64,000 nucleotides of DNA from assembly GCF_014652795.1 (NCBI RefSeq), contig NZ_BMZM01000001.1:1054001-1118000 (forward strand), read 5' to 3'. This stretch comes from Kushneria pakistanensis (GTDB lineage: Bacteria; Pseudomonadota; Gammaproteobacteria; Pseudomonadales; Halomonadaceae). The position numbers were made by a program, and so were the translations under genes. How positions within the stretch are numbered: position 1 is the stretch's first letter; each line of letters opens with the position of its first letter. Shown piece by piece: positions 6,615-16,529 of this stretch. The notes below the pieces were generated by a model. The model saw nothing but the letters and a program-made list of their open reading frames with translations, was not told the origin of the DNA and made no database searches.

Positions 6615-8213
6615 TCAATCCGATCGATGAAACGCCGCCGCTATCAGCTGACGCGTATAGGCATGACGTGGCCGCTTGATCACTTCCGGGGTCGGACCAT
6701 GTTCAACCATCTCACCCTCCTTGAGCACCATGACACGATGGGCCATTGCCCGGATCACCGCCAGATCATGACTGATGAAAAGATAGCTGAGCTGCCGCTC
6801 GCGCTGAAGCGTACGCAAGAGTTCGATCAACTGCTTTTGGACAGTGCGATCGAGCGATGATGTCGGCTCATCAAGCACCAGAATGCGAGGATGCAGGATC
6901 AACGCTCGGGCCAACGCGATACGCGCACGCTGACCGCCGGAAAATTCATGCGGATAGCGCGCCAGTGCATCCGTTGCCAGCCCGACCGATGACAGCGTTT
7001 CAACCACCCGGTCGCGCAGCGCACGGCGATCAAGCTCGGGAAAATGAAAGCACAATCCTTCGCTGACGATATCCTCGATGGTCATGCGTGGCGAGAGGGC
7101 ACCGAAGGGGTCCTGAAACACGATCTGCATGTGCCGGCGCTCAAGGCGCAGTGCGCGATTGCCCAATTGGTCAATACGGGTATCACCCAGCCATATTTCA
7201 CCGCTTGATCGCACCAGACGCAGCAGGGCCTGGGCCAGCGTACTCTTGCCAGAACCGGACTCCCCGACGATCCCAAGTGTTTCGCCCTGTCGCAGGGTCA
7301 GGGAAACGGGCTGCAAGGCAACGAAAGCGTCGGGACGCGGTTTCAACAGTGGCCTGGGCCCTTGAAAGACCACCGAAAGGTCATTGGCTGACAATACCTC
7401 GGGTGCCTGCTCGAGTACGGGAACCGGCTGGCCTTCCGGTTCGGCCTCGATCAGGGACTGGGTGTAGACACTGGTCGGATGTAACAGCACTTCCCGGGTA
7501 ATCCCGGTTTCCTGCACGCGCCCTCGGTGCAGCACGCATATCCGGTCAGCCCAGCGCCGGACCAGGTTGAGATCATGCGTGATCAAAAGCATCGCCATGC
7601 CCATCGAATCTGCCAGCTCACGAAGCAGCAGCAGAATCTCGCGTGCCACGGTCACATCAAGGGCGGTCGTGGGCTCGTCGGCGATCAGAAGTTCGGGACG
7701 ATTGGCAATCGCCATGGCGATGACCACACGCTGGCGCTGCCCGCCGGAAAGCTCATGGGGCCAGGCATTGATCAGTTGTTCGGCGCGAGGCAGGCGAACC
7801 TGCTTCATCAGATCAAGTACCCGCTCGCGCAGGGCATTGCCGCGAAGCGGCTGATGCAGGGTGATGGCTTCGCCGATCTGGCGCCCGATCCGATGCAGCG
7901 GGTTGAGCGCACTCATCGGTTCCTGAAACACCACGCCGACGCGATCCCCATGAAGCGATTCCCAGTCACGGCGGGACAACCCCTCAAGCCGGGTATCCCC
8001 CAGCGACCGTCTGCCATCCACGCGGATGTTTGGCGGCACAAGATTCAGCGCGGCCATCGCCGTCATGGTCTTGCCGGAGCCCGATTCTCCTACCAGTGCC
8101 AGCGTCTCGCCGGCAGCAATGCTGAGACTGACGCCATGTACCAGGGGCGTGTTTTCTGCAAAGACACGCAGCTTTTCCAGCGAAAAAACGATCTTGTCGA
8201 CTGTCCCCGTCAT
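6615..8213 (-). CDS. yejF: Peptide ABC importer, double ATPase YejF
   Basis: A 532-residue fusion of two nucleotide-binding domains. The first has Walker A GESGSGKT near residue 37 and signature LSGGQRQR with DEPTTALD; the second has GESGSGKS near 316 and signature FSGGQRAR with DEPTSSLD. Both halves keep the C-terminal extension typical of oligopeptide importers (DPP/OPP). Together with YejA, YejB and YejE it should power uptake of peptides; in enterobacteria this system imports peptides including microcin C-like compounds and antimicrobial peptides. Its ATG overlaps the yejE stop by four bases, and it is the last gene of the operon yejA-B-E-F. Confidence 0.95.
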   Translation of the reverse strand: MTGTVDKIVFSLEKLRVFAENTPLVHGVSLSIAAGETLALVGESGSGKTMTAMAALNLVPPNIRVDGRRSLGDTRLEGLSRRDWESLHGDRVGVVFQEPMSALNPLHRIGRQIGEAITLHQPLRGNALRERVLDLMKQVRLPRAEQLINAWPHELSGGQRQRVVIAMAIANRPELLIADEPTTALDVTVAREILLLLRELADSMGMAMLLITHDLNLVRRWADRICVLHRGRVQETGITREVLLHPTSVYTQSLIEAEPEGQPVPVLEQAPEVLSANDLSVVFQGPRPLLKPRPDAFVALQPVSLTLRQGETLGIVGESGSGKSTLAQALLRLVRSSGEIWLGDTRIDQLGNRALRLERRHMQIVFQDPFGALSPRMTIEDIVSEGLCFHFPELDRRALRDRVVETLSSVGLATDALARYPHEFSGGQRARIALARALILHPRILVLDEPTSSLDRTVQKQLIELLRTLQRERQLSYLFISHDLAVIRAMAHRVMVLKEGEMVEHGPTPEVIKRPRHAYTRQLIAAAFHRSD

Positions 8214-9286
8214 GCTGCACTCCCGACCACGGGTCGCACGGCATGGCGCGGATCAAAGGCGTCACGCAGACCTTCACCGATAAAGACCAGCAGCGAGAGT
8301 AAAACCGCCAGTGTCATGAAGGCCGTAATACCAAGCCAGGGCGCCTGAAGATTGTTCTTGCCCTGCGCGACCAGCTCACCCAGCGACGGCGAGCCCGGCG
8401 GCAGGCCAAAGCCCAGAAAGTCCAGCGCGGTCAACGTGGTAATGGCACCGGTAAAGATAAAGGGCAAAAAGGTGAGGGTAGAGACCATGGCGTTGGGCAG
8501 GACATGACGCCCCATGATCAGCCGTGCCGGCAACCCCATGGCACGGGCGGCACGCACATAATCAAGGTTGCGGGCGCGCAGGAACTCGGCCCGCACGATA
8601 TCGACCAGCCCCAGCCATGAAAAGGCGATCATGATCAGTGCCAGCCACCAGACGCTGGGCACCACGAGGCTTGAAAGAATAATCAGAATAAACAGCATCG
8701 GCAGGCCGGACCACAGCTCGATGACGCGCTGGCCGACCAGATCCACCCGGCCGCCGACATAGCCCTGCACCGCGCCCACAATGACCCCGATAAGCACCGA
8801 CCCCAGCGTCACGAGTCCTGCAAACAACACCGACAGTCGAAAGCCGTAGATCACCCGGGCCAGCACGTCACGCCCCTGATCATCGGTACCCAGCCAGTGG
8901 CTCAGGCTCGGCGGTGCCGGTGCGGGGGTATTGAGCGTCATGTCGATGCTCTGCCAGGAGAAGGGGATGGGCGGCTGAATCAACCACCCATGATCACGAA
9001 TCAACGCCAGTACGGCCGGATCACTGTAGAGCGCCGTAGTAGGCAAAAAACCGCCAAAGACGGTTTCGGGATAGTCCACCAGAAGCGGCCAGTACCACTG
9101 CCCGTCAAAGCGTACGACCAGCGGCGTGTCGTTGGCGATCAGCTCGGCAGGCAGCGTGATTATCAGCAACGCCAGGAAAAGATAGCTGGCGATCATGGCG
9201 CGGCGGTTATCGCGAAAGGCGGCCAGCCGACGACGCATGAGGGGAGAGAGCCGGGCTCTGGCTGAAAAAGAGGCATTGTTGACCAA
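8210..9286 (-). CDS. yejE: Peptide ABC importer, permease YejE
   Basis: A 358-residue DppC/OppC-type permease with an N-terminal helix (about residues 30-50), a long periplasmic loop and five further helices. The coupling EAA loop region reads VRAEFLRARNLDYVRAARAMG near 225-245. The loop contains the conserved LGTDDQGRDVLARVIYG near 131-147. It pairs with YejB to form the channel. Only three bases separate it from yejB and it overlaps yejF by four, so translation of the three genes is likely coupled. Confidence 0.95.
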   Translation of the reverse strand: MVNNASFSARARLSPLMRRRLAAFRDNRRAMIASYLFLALLIITLPAELIANDTPLVVRFDGQWYWPLLVDYPETVFGGFLPTTALYSDPAVLALIRDHGWLIQPPIPFSWQSIDMTLNTPAPAPPSLSHWLGTDDQGRDVLARVIYGFRLSVLFAGLVTLGSVLIGVIVGAVQGYVGGRVDLVGQRVIELWSGLPMLFILIILSSLVVPSVWWLALIMIAFSWLGLVDIVRAEFLRARNLDYVRAARAMGLPARLIMGRHVLPNAMVSTLTFLPFIFTGAITTLTALDFLGFGLPPGSPSLGELVAQGKNNLQAPWLGITAFMTLAVLLSLLVFIGEGLRDAFDPRHAVRPVVGSAA

Positions 9287-9289
9287 GCG

Positions 9290-10360
9290 CTAGCTCTCCC
9301 GTCGTTCAAAATCGATGCGCGGATCAATGGCCACGTAGGTGAGATCAGAGATCAGTTTCAGCACCAGCCCGATCAGCGTAAAGAGAAACAGCGTGCCAAA
9401 GATAACCGGGTAGTCACGCTGTAATACGGCTTCATAGCCGAGCATACCAAGGCCATCGAGCGAGAAGAGAACCTCGATCAAAAGCGCCCCGGTAAAGAAG
9501 ATACCCACCAGCGCTGAAGGCAGCCCTGCGATCACGATCAACATCGCGTTGCGAAACACATGACCATAGAGCCGGCGCCGCTCGGAGGCGCCCTTGGCGC
9601 GCGCGGTTATCACATATTGTTTGTGAATCTCTTCAAGGAAGCTGTTACGGGCCAGAAAGGTGAGGGTGGCAAAGCTGCCGATGGTCAGTGCCGCAACCGG
9701 CAGGGTGATATGCCAGAAGTAATCAACAATCTTTCCCCACCAGGAAAGCTGGTCAAAATCAGGTGATGTCAGCCCACGCAATGGAAACCACTGGAGATAA
9801 CTGCCGCCGGCAAAGACCACGATCAAAAGCAACGCGAACAAAAAACCGGGGATGGCGTAGCCCACGATTACCAGCGCCGAGCTCCAAAGATCGAACCGGC
9901 TGCCCTGGCGCACCGCCTTGAGAATGCCCAGCGGCACGGAAATGAGATAGACCAGCAGCGTGCTCCAGAGCCCCAGCGAGATGGAGACCGGTAATCGATC
10001 AACAATCAGCTCTGTGACCGGCTGGCCACGAAAGAAACTCTCGCCTAAATCCAGACGTGCGTAGCTACCCACCATGATGGCAAAACGCTGCCACAGGGGC
10101 TTGTCGAACCCGAACTGCGCATTGAGCTCCTCGATGAAGACAGGATCAATACCGCGTGTGCCGCGCAGGGCGTCACCGCTGGAAACGACCCCATCGCTGC
10201 CGCCACCAAGGGCAGCATTCGAACTCATTCCTTCGATACGCGACAGCATCTGCTCGACCGGGCCACCGGGTGCGGCTTGCACGATAATGAAATTCAGCAG
10301 CAGCACCGCCAGCAGGGTCGGCACCATCAACAGTACGCGCATCACGATATAGCGGGCCAT
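9290..10360 (-). CDS. yejB: Peptide ABC importer, permease YejB
   Basis: A DppB/OppB-type permease of 356 residues when started at the ATG at 10360 ([17 protein letters not shown], a transmembrane segment). That start has AGGAG 9 bases upstream and lies five bases after the yejA stop; an upstream in-frame codon would overlap yejA and adds an Arg-rich tail, so I reject it. The EAA-like loop ([23 protein letters not shown]) is near residues 230-255 and the C-terminal half is strongly conserved. Forms the membrane channel with YejE. Confidence 0.93.
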   Translation of the reverse strand: MARYIVMRVLLMVPTLLAVLLLNFIIVQAAPGGPVEQMLSRIEGMSSNAALGGGSDGVVSSGDALRGTRGIDPVFIEELNAQFGFDKPLWQRFAIMVGSYARLDLGESFFRGQPVTELIVDRLPVSISLGLWSTLLVYLISVPLGILKAVRQGSRFDLWSSALVIVGYAIPGFLFALLLIVVFAGGSYLQWFPLRGLTSPDFDQLSWWGKIVDYFWHITLPVAALTIGSFATLTFLARNSFLEEIHKQYVITARAKGASERRRLYGHVFRNAMLIVIAGLPSALVGIFFTGALLIEVLFSLDGLGMLGYEAVLQRDYPVIFGTLFLFTLIGLVLKLISDLTYVAIDPRIDFERRES

Positions 10361-10365
10361 GGGTG

Positions 10366-12216
10366 CTACTCCTGCTGCACGTCGATCTGACGCGCGCCCT
10401 GCGTGTCGACCCACCAGCTGTCGAGATCCAGACCATATTCGGGGCTTTGATCGGGCATGGCCAGTTTTTTCCAGTAGGCCAGTCGCGTGACCGGGGTGTG
10501 ATACTGGGGAATCACGTAAAAGCCCCAGCGCAGGACCCGATCCAGTGCTGCGGCAGCTGAATCCAGCGCCTCACGGGAATCGGCACGAATGATGTGATCC
10601 ACCAGATCATCGACGACCGGGCTTTCAAGGCCCATGAGATTGCGACTCTGTGGCTGATGGGCATACTCACTGCCCCAGTACTCACGCTGCTCGTTACCGG
10701 GATTGCTGCTCTGGGCAATAACGGTGGTGGTCATGTCGAAATCGAACTGACGCAGACGCACCAGATACTGACTCGAGTCCACGGTACGAAGATTGACCTC
10801 TACACCCAGGCGCGCGAGGTTACGCACCAGGGGCAACGCCATGCGCTCCAGGCTTGCATCGCGCAGCAGCAGCTCAAAACGCAGCGGCTGCCCCGTGTCC
10901 CGATGGACCATCCGGTTATCGCGTACTTCATAACCGGCCTCATATAAAAGATCCAATGCCCTTTTGAGTCTGGGGCGCAGCGCCTGCGGCGCATCAACGG
11001 GCAGTGGTGAATTGAACACATCTTCAGGTAGTTGATCACGCCATGGCGCAAGAAGCGCCTGTTCACCGGCACTCGGCAATCCCCGGGCTTCCATGGAAGA
11101 GTGATCAAAAAACCCCTGTGTGCGTGCGTAAAGACCATAAAAGAGGTTGCGGTTGAGCCACTCGAAATCGAACGCCAACCCCAGCGCCTCACGAACGCGG
11201 CGGTCCTTGAAGATGTCACGACGCTGATTCATCACAAATCCCTGCATGGGGGCCGGGTTGTGATCCTCGAGTTCAACGCGGTTGATCAGCCCCTGACGAG
11301 CAGCGGGAAAGTCATAACCGGTGACCCAGTTGCGTGCGATGTTCTCGATACGCAGATCAACACGTCCCGCGCGAAAGGCCGTCATGGCGACGCTCGGGTC
11401 ACGGTAGTAGTCAAATATCAGGCGATCGATGTTGTAACGCCCGCGGTTGACCGGAAGATCCTTGCCCCAGTAGTGGTCATCGCGCTGATAGACAATACGC
11501 TGACCGGGCTGAACGGAGACAATGCGATAGGGTCCGGAGCCCATCAGGGGCTCAAGCGTGGGGCGGGTAATATCACGGCTCTCAATGTCTGCCGCCGACA
11601 GCACCGGCAGCTGCCCCACAATCAGCGGCAATTCGCGCGAGTTGTGTTCGCTGAACTCGAAACGCACCGTAAAGGGCGAGAGCACCTCCACGCCGATAAC
11701 GTCAGCATAGTAGGCCCGATACATGGGAGAGCCCTGCGTTTTCAGGGTCTCGAAGGTGGTCACGACATCTTCTGCCGTCACCGGGCTGCCATCGTGAAAC
11801 TGCGCCCGGGAATCCAGATCGATTTCCATCCAGCGCCGGTCCGGGTCCAGCCGAATACCTGCCGCCAGCAGTCCATACAGGGTGAAGGGCTCATCGGGAC
11901 TTTCGACCATCAGCGTATCAAAGGGCAAACCGCCCATGGCGGTGAGCCCGCTGGCCGGATTGCCACGCACGATAAAGGGATTGAGTGAATCAAAGTTGCC
12001 CTGGGCGGCACGCACCATATCGCCACCTTTTGGTGCCTGTGCATTGACCCATGAGAAGTGATCGAAGTTGTCAGGAAGCGCCGGCGTATCGTAAAGCGAG
12101 ATGCCGTGCACGGTGGGTACCTCACTGACCGGGGCCGCCTGCAGGCCGTGAGCAGACAGCCCCATCAGGAAGCTGCTTGCCCACAACACACCTCGCCACC
12201 GGCTCATGCGCGCCAT
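10366..12216 (-). CDS. yejA: Peptide ABC importer, substrate-binding protein YejA
   Basis: A 616-residue family 5 extracellular solute-binding protein. A signal peptide is visible (basic MARMSRWRG, hydrophobic core, AxA site near residue 28). The mature protein shows family features such as [12 protein letters not shown] near 80, WTFHDGS-like [15 protein letters not shown] near 145 and the long ligand-binding lobes to the C-terminus. It delivers peptides in the periplasm to YejBE. First gene of the operon, starting 15 bases after the gloB stop, so read-through from gloB is possible. An internal start three codons in (12207) is equally plausible. Confidence 0.93.
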   Translation of the reverse strand: MARMSRWRGVLWASSFLMGLSAHGLQAAPVSEVPTVHGISLYDTPALPDNFDHFSWVNAQAPKGGDMVRAAQGNFDSLNPFIVRGNPASGLTAMGGLPFDTLMVESPDEPFTLYGLLAAGIRLDPDRRWMEIDLDSRAQFHDGSPVTAEDVVTTFETLKTQGSPMYRAYYADVIGVEVLSPFTVRFEFSEHNSRELPLIVGQLPVLSAADIESRDITRPTLEPLMGSGPYRIVSVQPGQRIVYQRDDHYWGKDLPVNRGRYNIDRLIFDYYRDPSVAMTAFRAGRVDLRIENIARNWVTGYDFPAARQGLINRVELEDHNPAPMQGFVMNQRRDIFKDRRVREALGLAFDFEWLNRNLFYGLYARTQGFFDHSSMEARGLPSAGEQALLAPWRDQLPEDVFNSPLPVDAPQALRPRLKRALDLLYEAGYEVRDNRMVHRDTGQPLRFELLLRDASLERMALPLVRNLARLGVEVNLRTVDSSQYLVRLRQFDFDMTTTVIAQSSNPGNEQREYWGSEYAHQPQSRNLMGLESPVVDDLVDHIIRADSREALDSAAAALDRVLRWGFYVIPQYHTPVTRLAYWKKLAMPDQSPEYGLDLDSWWVDTQGARQIDVQQE

Positions 12217-12231
12217 ATCAGACGCCGGTTC

Positions 12232-12999
12232 TTAAAACCGATCCTTCCAGGCACGCAGGGTAGTAAAGGTGGACAAGGCATCATGTGCGTCTCCCTGTGC
12301 TGCCGCACTGTCCTGCACGCTCTCAAGATCCACGCGCATGAAGGGGTTGATGGCCCGCTCACGCCCGATGGTACTGGGCAGAGTGGGGCGATCAAGCTCG
12401 CGTGCCTTCTGACACTCTTCCAGCAGTGCATCACGAGTGCTGTTATCCGGCTCGGCCGCCTGGGCAAATTTCAGGTTGGAAAGGGTATATTCATGTGCAC
12501 CAAAGACCAGCGTGTCATCATCAAGCTCTGCAAAGCGCGTCAGGGCCTGATGCATCTGCTCGGGCGTGCCTTCAAACAGACGGCCACAGCCGCCGCAGAA
12601 CAGGGTATCGGCGCAAAAGAGCAGAGAGGGCGTGCCGGTAGAAAGAAAGGAGATATGATCCAGCGTATGACCGGGCGTGGCCATGACATCGAAGTGACGT
12701 CCCATCAGTCGGAAACGATCGCCTTCCCCGACAGCCTCATCGATACCTGCGATGGCAGGGTTATCAGGGCCGATGACATGCGGAGCGTAGCGCTTTTTAA
12801 GCTCGGCAAGCCCACCGGTATGGTCCTGGTGATGATGGGTAATCAATATGGCTTCAAGGCCTGCCCCGGTGCGCTCCAGATAATCGATGACCGGCTGTGC
12901 CTCACCCGGATCGACCACGACAACATTGCCTGTGTTGTCCTGTTGCATCACCCAGATGTAATTGTCCTGGAACGCTGGCAATGGTTTGACGGTCAACAT
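12232..12999 (-). CDS. gloB: Hydroxyacylglutathione hydrolase (glyoxalase II)
   Basis: A 255-residue metallo-beta-lactamase-fold thioesterase that completes methylglyoxal detoxification by splitting S-D-lactoylglutathione. The metal motif THHHQDHTGG lies near residues 54-63, with further ligands in TPGHTLDHISF (H110 region), FCADTLFCGGCG (Asp near 134) and FGAHEYT (His near 172). C-terminal substrate-binding residues are present but the tail RAWKDRF is short. It sits directly upstream of yejA on the same strand. Confidence 0.95.
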   Translation of the reverse strand: MLTVKPLPAFQDNYIWVMQQDNTGNVVVVDPGEAQPVIDYLERTGAGLEAILITHHHQDHTGGLAELKKRYAPHVIGPDNPAIAGIDEAVGEGDRFRLMGRHFDVMATPGHTLDHISFLSTGTPSLLFCADTLFCGGCGRLFEGTPEQMHQALTRFAELDDDTLVFGAHEYTLSNLKFAQAAEPDNSTRDALLEECQKARELDRPTLPSTIGRERAINPFMRVDLESVQDSAAAQGDAHDALSTFTTLRAWKDRF

Positions 13000-13130
13000 G
13001 ACAATCCTCGATGAAAATGTGTTGAAAAAAAGACGTAATGCGCCCGATGTAATGAATGTTTCGGGTAACCGCCAGCCTCAGGAACCGGGGTGGCCATTAA
13101 ACGCGATAACCATGCGATCAGGGGCCCTGC

Positions 13131-14000
13131 ATGTCAAATCACCACGCAGATCAGGCAACGTTGAGTGAACAGTTCCTTGCCGGACAGCGTTACTGGCAGA
13201 CAGCCCATGGCCAACGGCAGTGGGAGGCAGAAAAGCAGTGCCTGCATCCATTGCTGGCCAGATCCGGTGTACAGCATGCCCTTGAGCTTGGGGTTGCACC
13301 GCCGCTTCTGGCCCATGACAGCATTCGTCATCGCATCGGCTGGGCGCCACAGCGCGATCTGGCCGAACATTCATCGACCCTGATCTGCCGACCCGAAGCC
13401 CTGCCGCTGGCTGATGAAGCCCTGGAGCTGGTGCTTGTTCATCATATGCTGGAAATCGTTCCCCAGCCCACGCATCTGCTGCGTGAGGCCGCACGCGTGA
13501 CCAGCGACAGCGGCCGCCTGATACTGGTGGGCTGGCATCCGCTGGGCATTGCAGGCCCGGCACGACTTAAAAGGTGTCATGAACGCTTTTATCAGCGCAG
13601 TCACTGGCTGACGCCCAAGCGGCTGCGCGACTGGCTGGGGTTTGTTGATTTCAAGATTGAGCGTATCGATTATTGCGGCTTTGTGCCCTTCAACAATACG
13701 CCGGACTGGCTGCTGACAGAGGAATGGGGGCGGCGCTACAACCTTCCCCTAGGGCGAGCGTGGGTCATCAGTGCAAAACGTCAAATGTGTCGCATGATTC
13801 CGTTGAAAAAGCGCTTTGACCCTGCTGCCGTACTTGGACGCCACGCTTCGGCACTGGCCTCGGTAGCTCATGAGCTTCCACCTGATCCCCCGCGCGATGC
13901 GCGACAGGACATGATGCCTCAACCAGGGTGCCATGATCCGGACAATCACTCAGGCAACAGACAACGCCACCGCACAGCTTCCCCCGGTGTCATGGCATAA
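13131..14000 (+). CDS. SAM-dependent methyltransferase (class I), unknown substrate
   Basis: A 289-residue protein with a class I methyltransferase core: motif I is [11 protein letters not shown] near residue 44, a middle block with [24 protein letters not shown] near 86-110, and a post-core stretch [12 protein letters not shown] near 127. This is the family found between gloB and rnhA in many gammaproteobacteria. Motif I is atypical, with GVAPP in place of the usual GxGxG glycines. The C-terminal 45 residues are low in order and lie next to the rnhA start. ATG chosen with weak upstream AGGGG. Target (rRNA, tRNA, small molecule) not known. Confidence 0.85.
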   Translation: MSNHHADQATLSEQFLAGQRYWQTAHGQRQWEAEKQCLHPLLARSGVQHALELGVAPPLLAHDSIRHRIGWAPQRDLAEHSSTLICRPEALPLADEALELVLVHHMLEIVPQPTHLLREAARVTSDSGRLILVGWHPLGIAGPARLKRCHERFYQRSHWLTPKRLRDWLGFVDFKIERIDYCGFVPFNNTPDWLLTEEWGRRYNLPLGRAWVISAKRQMCRMIPLKKRFDPAAVLGRHASALASVAHELPPDPPRDARQDMMPQPGCHDPDNHSGNRQRHRTASPGVMA

Positions 14001-14034
14001 TGGTGTTCTGATACCGGATACCACGAGGCGCGCA

Positions 14035-14502
14035 GTGAGCGATGAAGTACGTCCCCATGTCATTATTCATACCGACGGCGGGTGCCGGGGCAACCCCGGG
14101 CCGGGCGGATGGGGCGCAGTACTGCGCAGTGGCTCTCACGAAAAGCGCCTGAAGGGCAGCGAGGCGCACACCACCAACAACCGCATGGAGTTGATGGCTG
14201 CCATCTCCGCATTGCGGGCACTGACACGTCCGTGTCGGATTGAACTCTGGACCGATTCCCAGTACGTCCGTCAGGGCATTACCCAGTGGATCCACAACTG
14301 GGTCAAAAAGGACTGGAAGACAGCCTCAAAAGCCCCGGTCAAGAATGCCGAGCTCTGGAAAATGCTGCTGGAAGAATCCCGTCGACACGATATTGAATGG
14401 CACTGGCTCAAGGGCCATGCCGGCCATGAAGGCAATGAATTGGCTGATCAACTGGCCAATGACGCCATGGATGAACTCAGGACCAGTGAGAAAACGTCAT
14501 GA
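14035..14502 (+). CDS. rnhA: Ribonuclease HI
   Basis: A 155-residue RNase H from GTG at 14035; an ORF reading further upstream would overlap the methyltransferase and does not match the family. It removes RNA from RNA-DNA hybrids at replication forks and R-loops. The four carboxylates are visible: Asp in [14 protein letters not shown] (D14), Glu in NRMELMAA, Asp in LWTDSQYV and Asp in [10 protein letters not shown]. The handle region [16 protein letters not shown] is complete. It overlaps dnaQ by four bases (ATGA), as in many gammaproteobacteria, so the two are probably translated together. Confidence 0.96.
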   Translation: MSDEVRPHVIIHTDGGCRGNPGPGGWGAVLRSGSHEKRLKGSEAHTTNNRMELMAAISALRALTRPCRIELWTDSQYVRQGITQWIHNWVKKDWKTASKAPVKNAELWKMLLEESRRHDIEWHWLKGHAGHEGNELADQLANDAMDELRTSEKTS

Positions 14503-15239
14503 GACAGATTATTCTCGATACGGAAACCACGGGTATCGAAGTCAGGGACGGGCATCGCCTGATCGAAATCGGCGGGGTCGAGGTCATCAATCGTCGCCTG
14601 ACCGGTCGCCACTATCATCAGTACATCAACCCCGAGCGTGCCATCGACCCGGAAGCCATTGAGGTCCATGGCATCACGGATGCGCGTGTGGCCAACGAAC
14701 CGGTATTTGCCGATATTGCCCATGAGTTCTGGGATTTCGTCAAGGGCGCCGAGCTGGTCATTCATAACGCACCCTTTGACGTGGGCTTTATCGATCATGA
14801 GTTTGCCATGGTCAATCGGGCGCGCGGCAACGACGCACTGGGCCCGCTGTCATCACAATGCAGCATCCTTGATACGCTGAAGATGGCGCGTGACCGCCAT
14901 CCGGGGCAGCGCAACAATCTTGACGCCCTGTGCAAGCGCTACGATATCGACAACGGCCATCGTGAGCTTCACGGCGCCCTGCTGGATGCTGAAATACTGG
15001 CCGATGTCTACCTGGCCATGACCGGGGGACAAACCGCGCTGATCCTGGGTGCCGAGCGTGATAGCGATAGTGGCAGCAACAATAGCAGCCATACCGGCTT
15101 TTCCATTCGCCGGCTGGCATCCGAACGTGCACCGCTGCGCGTGATTACGGCCAATGACGAGGAAGCACAGGCACACCAGCAAAAGCTGGCCAAACTGCGG
15201 GAAAAGGGTGCCTGTCTCTGGGACTCACTGGGGAGTTGA
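14499..15239 (+). CDS. dnaQ: DNA polymerase III epsilon subunit (proofreading exonuclease)
   Basis: A 246-residue DEDDh exonuclease. ExoI LDTETTG (D7, E9), Exo[15 protein letters not shown] near 91-103 and Exo[19 protein letters not shown] near 158-172 are all present. The C-terminal segment, rich in Asp/Ser (residues about 183-205) and ending [13 protein letters not shown], is the region that binds the alpha subunit in E. coli. It proofreads replication. The ATG overlaps the rnhA stop; nudC follows after one base. Confidence 0.96.
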   Translation: MRQIILDTETTGIEVRDGHRLIEIGGVEVINRRLTGRHYHQYINPERAIDPEAIEVHGITDARVANEPVFADIAHEFWDFVKGAELVIHNAPFDVGFIDHEFAMVNRARGNDALGPLSSQCSILDTLKMARDRHPGQRNNLDALCKRYDIDNGHRELHGALLDAEILADVYLAMTGGQTALILGAERDSDSGSNNSSHTGFSIRRLASERAPLRVITANDEEAQAHQQKLAKLREKGACLWDSLGS

Positions 15240-15240
15240 C

Positions 15241-16017
15241 GTGCTGACACGTGATATTCGCACGCTTGCCAACTGCCATGAAGGCTATCTGATTCGTATT
15301 GGCGAGCATGGCATCGCCGACAACGGACAGGGCGGCATCCTGCAACCCCGCGGCCGCTGGCCTGATGGCGCCATTGCCATCGGCTACTGGAACGATGTGC
15401 CGGTTGCCGTATTATCGGAACAGGGAGAGGAGCAGTGGTTGCCGGCGCGCCACTGGCTGGGTGCATTGCCCGAACAGTCCTTTGGCCTGGTTTCCACGGC
15501 ACTCCAGATCGTTCGCTGGTCACAGGACCATCGCTTTTGTGGTCGCTGTGGCAAGCGCATGCGCCGGCGCTCCGGCGAGTTCATGATGGCCTGTCCTGCC
15601 TGCAGCTTTCGAAGCTATCCCAGAATCTCGCCCTGCATCATTACGCTGGTGACCTGGCGCGATCAGTTATTGCTGGCACGAAGCCCACGCTTTCCTACCG
15701 GGCGCTTTAGTACGCTGGCCGGTTTTATCGAGCCGGGAGAATCGGCAGAAGAGGCCGTCCGTCGTGAGGTCTTCGAGGAAGTGGGTGTACAGGTCGGGCG
15801 TGTCAGCTACTTCAAGAGCCAGTCATGGCCCATGCCACACTCCTTCATGATGGGATTTTATGCCGAGGCGGCCAGCCGCGATATTCATATTGATGGTATC
15901 GAGATCGAGGCTGCCGACTGGTTTACCGCTGATCGTTTACCGGGTCTGCCGCCGTCCTATTCAATCTCGAGTGCGTTGATCGAAAACTTCCTGCGCGGCA
16001 GCGCCACCCGAGAGTAA
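15241..16017 (+). CDS. nudC: NADH pyrophosphatase / RNA decapping Nudix hydrolase NudC
   Basis: A 258-residue NudC from GTG at 15241, preceded by GGGGAG; frames reading from 15154 overlap dnaQ and are rejected. A zinc ribbon lies at about residues 100-121 (FCGRCGKRM...ACPACSF). The Nudix box GFIEPGESAEEAVRREVFEEVG is near 160-181, and the NudC signature SQSWPMPHSFM is just after it, near 196-206. It splits NADH to NMNH and AMP and removes NAD caps from RNA. It is the third gene in the rnhA-dnaQ-nudC unit. Confidence 0.95.
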   Translation: MLTRDIRTLANCHEGYLIRIGEHGIADNGQGGILQPRGRWPDGAIAIGYWNDVPVAVLSEQGEEQWLPARHWLGALPEQSFGLVSTALQIVRWSQDHRFCGRCGKRMRRRSGEFMMACPACSFRSYPRISPCIITLVTWRDQLLLARSPRFPTGRFSTLAGFIEPGESAEEAVRREVFEEVGVQVGRVSYFKSQSWPMPHSFMMGFYAEAASRDIHIDGIEIEAADWFTADRLPGLPPSYSISSALIENFLRGSATRE

Positions 16018-16068
16018 TGACTCAGGGGGTGACGATGCAGGTCGGCTAAATCCCTGGCTTTTGAATGA

Positions 16069-16395
16069 TCAGGCGTCGTCACGGCGACGAAAAAGACGCG
16101 TCAGGCGCGATGCCAGCATGATATCGCCGCGGGCGCGTACCTTCCCGGACATGACGGCCTGCATGCCACTGAGCTCCTTGTTGATCAGCCGCTCAAAGGT
16201 TCGTGTATCGGTCATCAGGGTGACGGAAGGGGCATCATGGTTGCCTTCCTGGATATCCAGCGTGCCATCATCGATCACGACAAAATAACGGGGTCCATCA
16301 TCCAGCTCGAGCTGCAGGGTCTCGTGGACACCCGCTGCGGCTTCTGCATCGAAGCGTTCGTGGAGTTTTGCAATAAGCGGCGCGGTATCGACCAT
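16069..16395 (-). CDS. SCP2 sterol-carrier-fold protein
   Basis: A 108-residue single-domain SCP2-type protein: hydrophobic pocket segments LQLELDDGPRYFVVIDDG and DAPSVTLMTDTRTFERLINKEL precede MSGKVRARGDIMLASRL, the most conserved part of the fold. These proteins bind hydrophobic ligands such as fatty acyl chains; a distinct subset (UbiJ/UbiT-like) supports ubiquinone synthesis. This one is short (no UbiJ coiled-coil tail) and closest to generic SCP2. It is divergent from sohB and stands alone. Ligand not known. Confidence 0.85.
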   Translation of the reverse strand: MVDTAPLIAKLHERFDAEAAAGVHETLQLELDDGPRYFVVIDDGTLDIQEGNHDAPSVTLMTDTRTFERLINKELSGMQAVMSGKVRARGDIMLASRLTRLFRRRDDA

Positions 16396-16529
16396 CTTTA
16401 TATCCGGTTAATGAGTAAAAAATACATGATAGCCATGTCATGGCACGCAATGCGCGGTCCTCAGCACATTGAGGCGTCATGTGCGATGATGGCGCGCATT
16501 CTATCCGTTATACCCGGGAGGTTGAAAAC

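Noticed and set aside
11032-13014. Two 318-aa plus-strand frames opposite yejA and gloB
   Set aside because: Antisense readings of two well-supported genes; no domain, no ribosome site.
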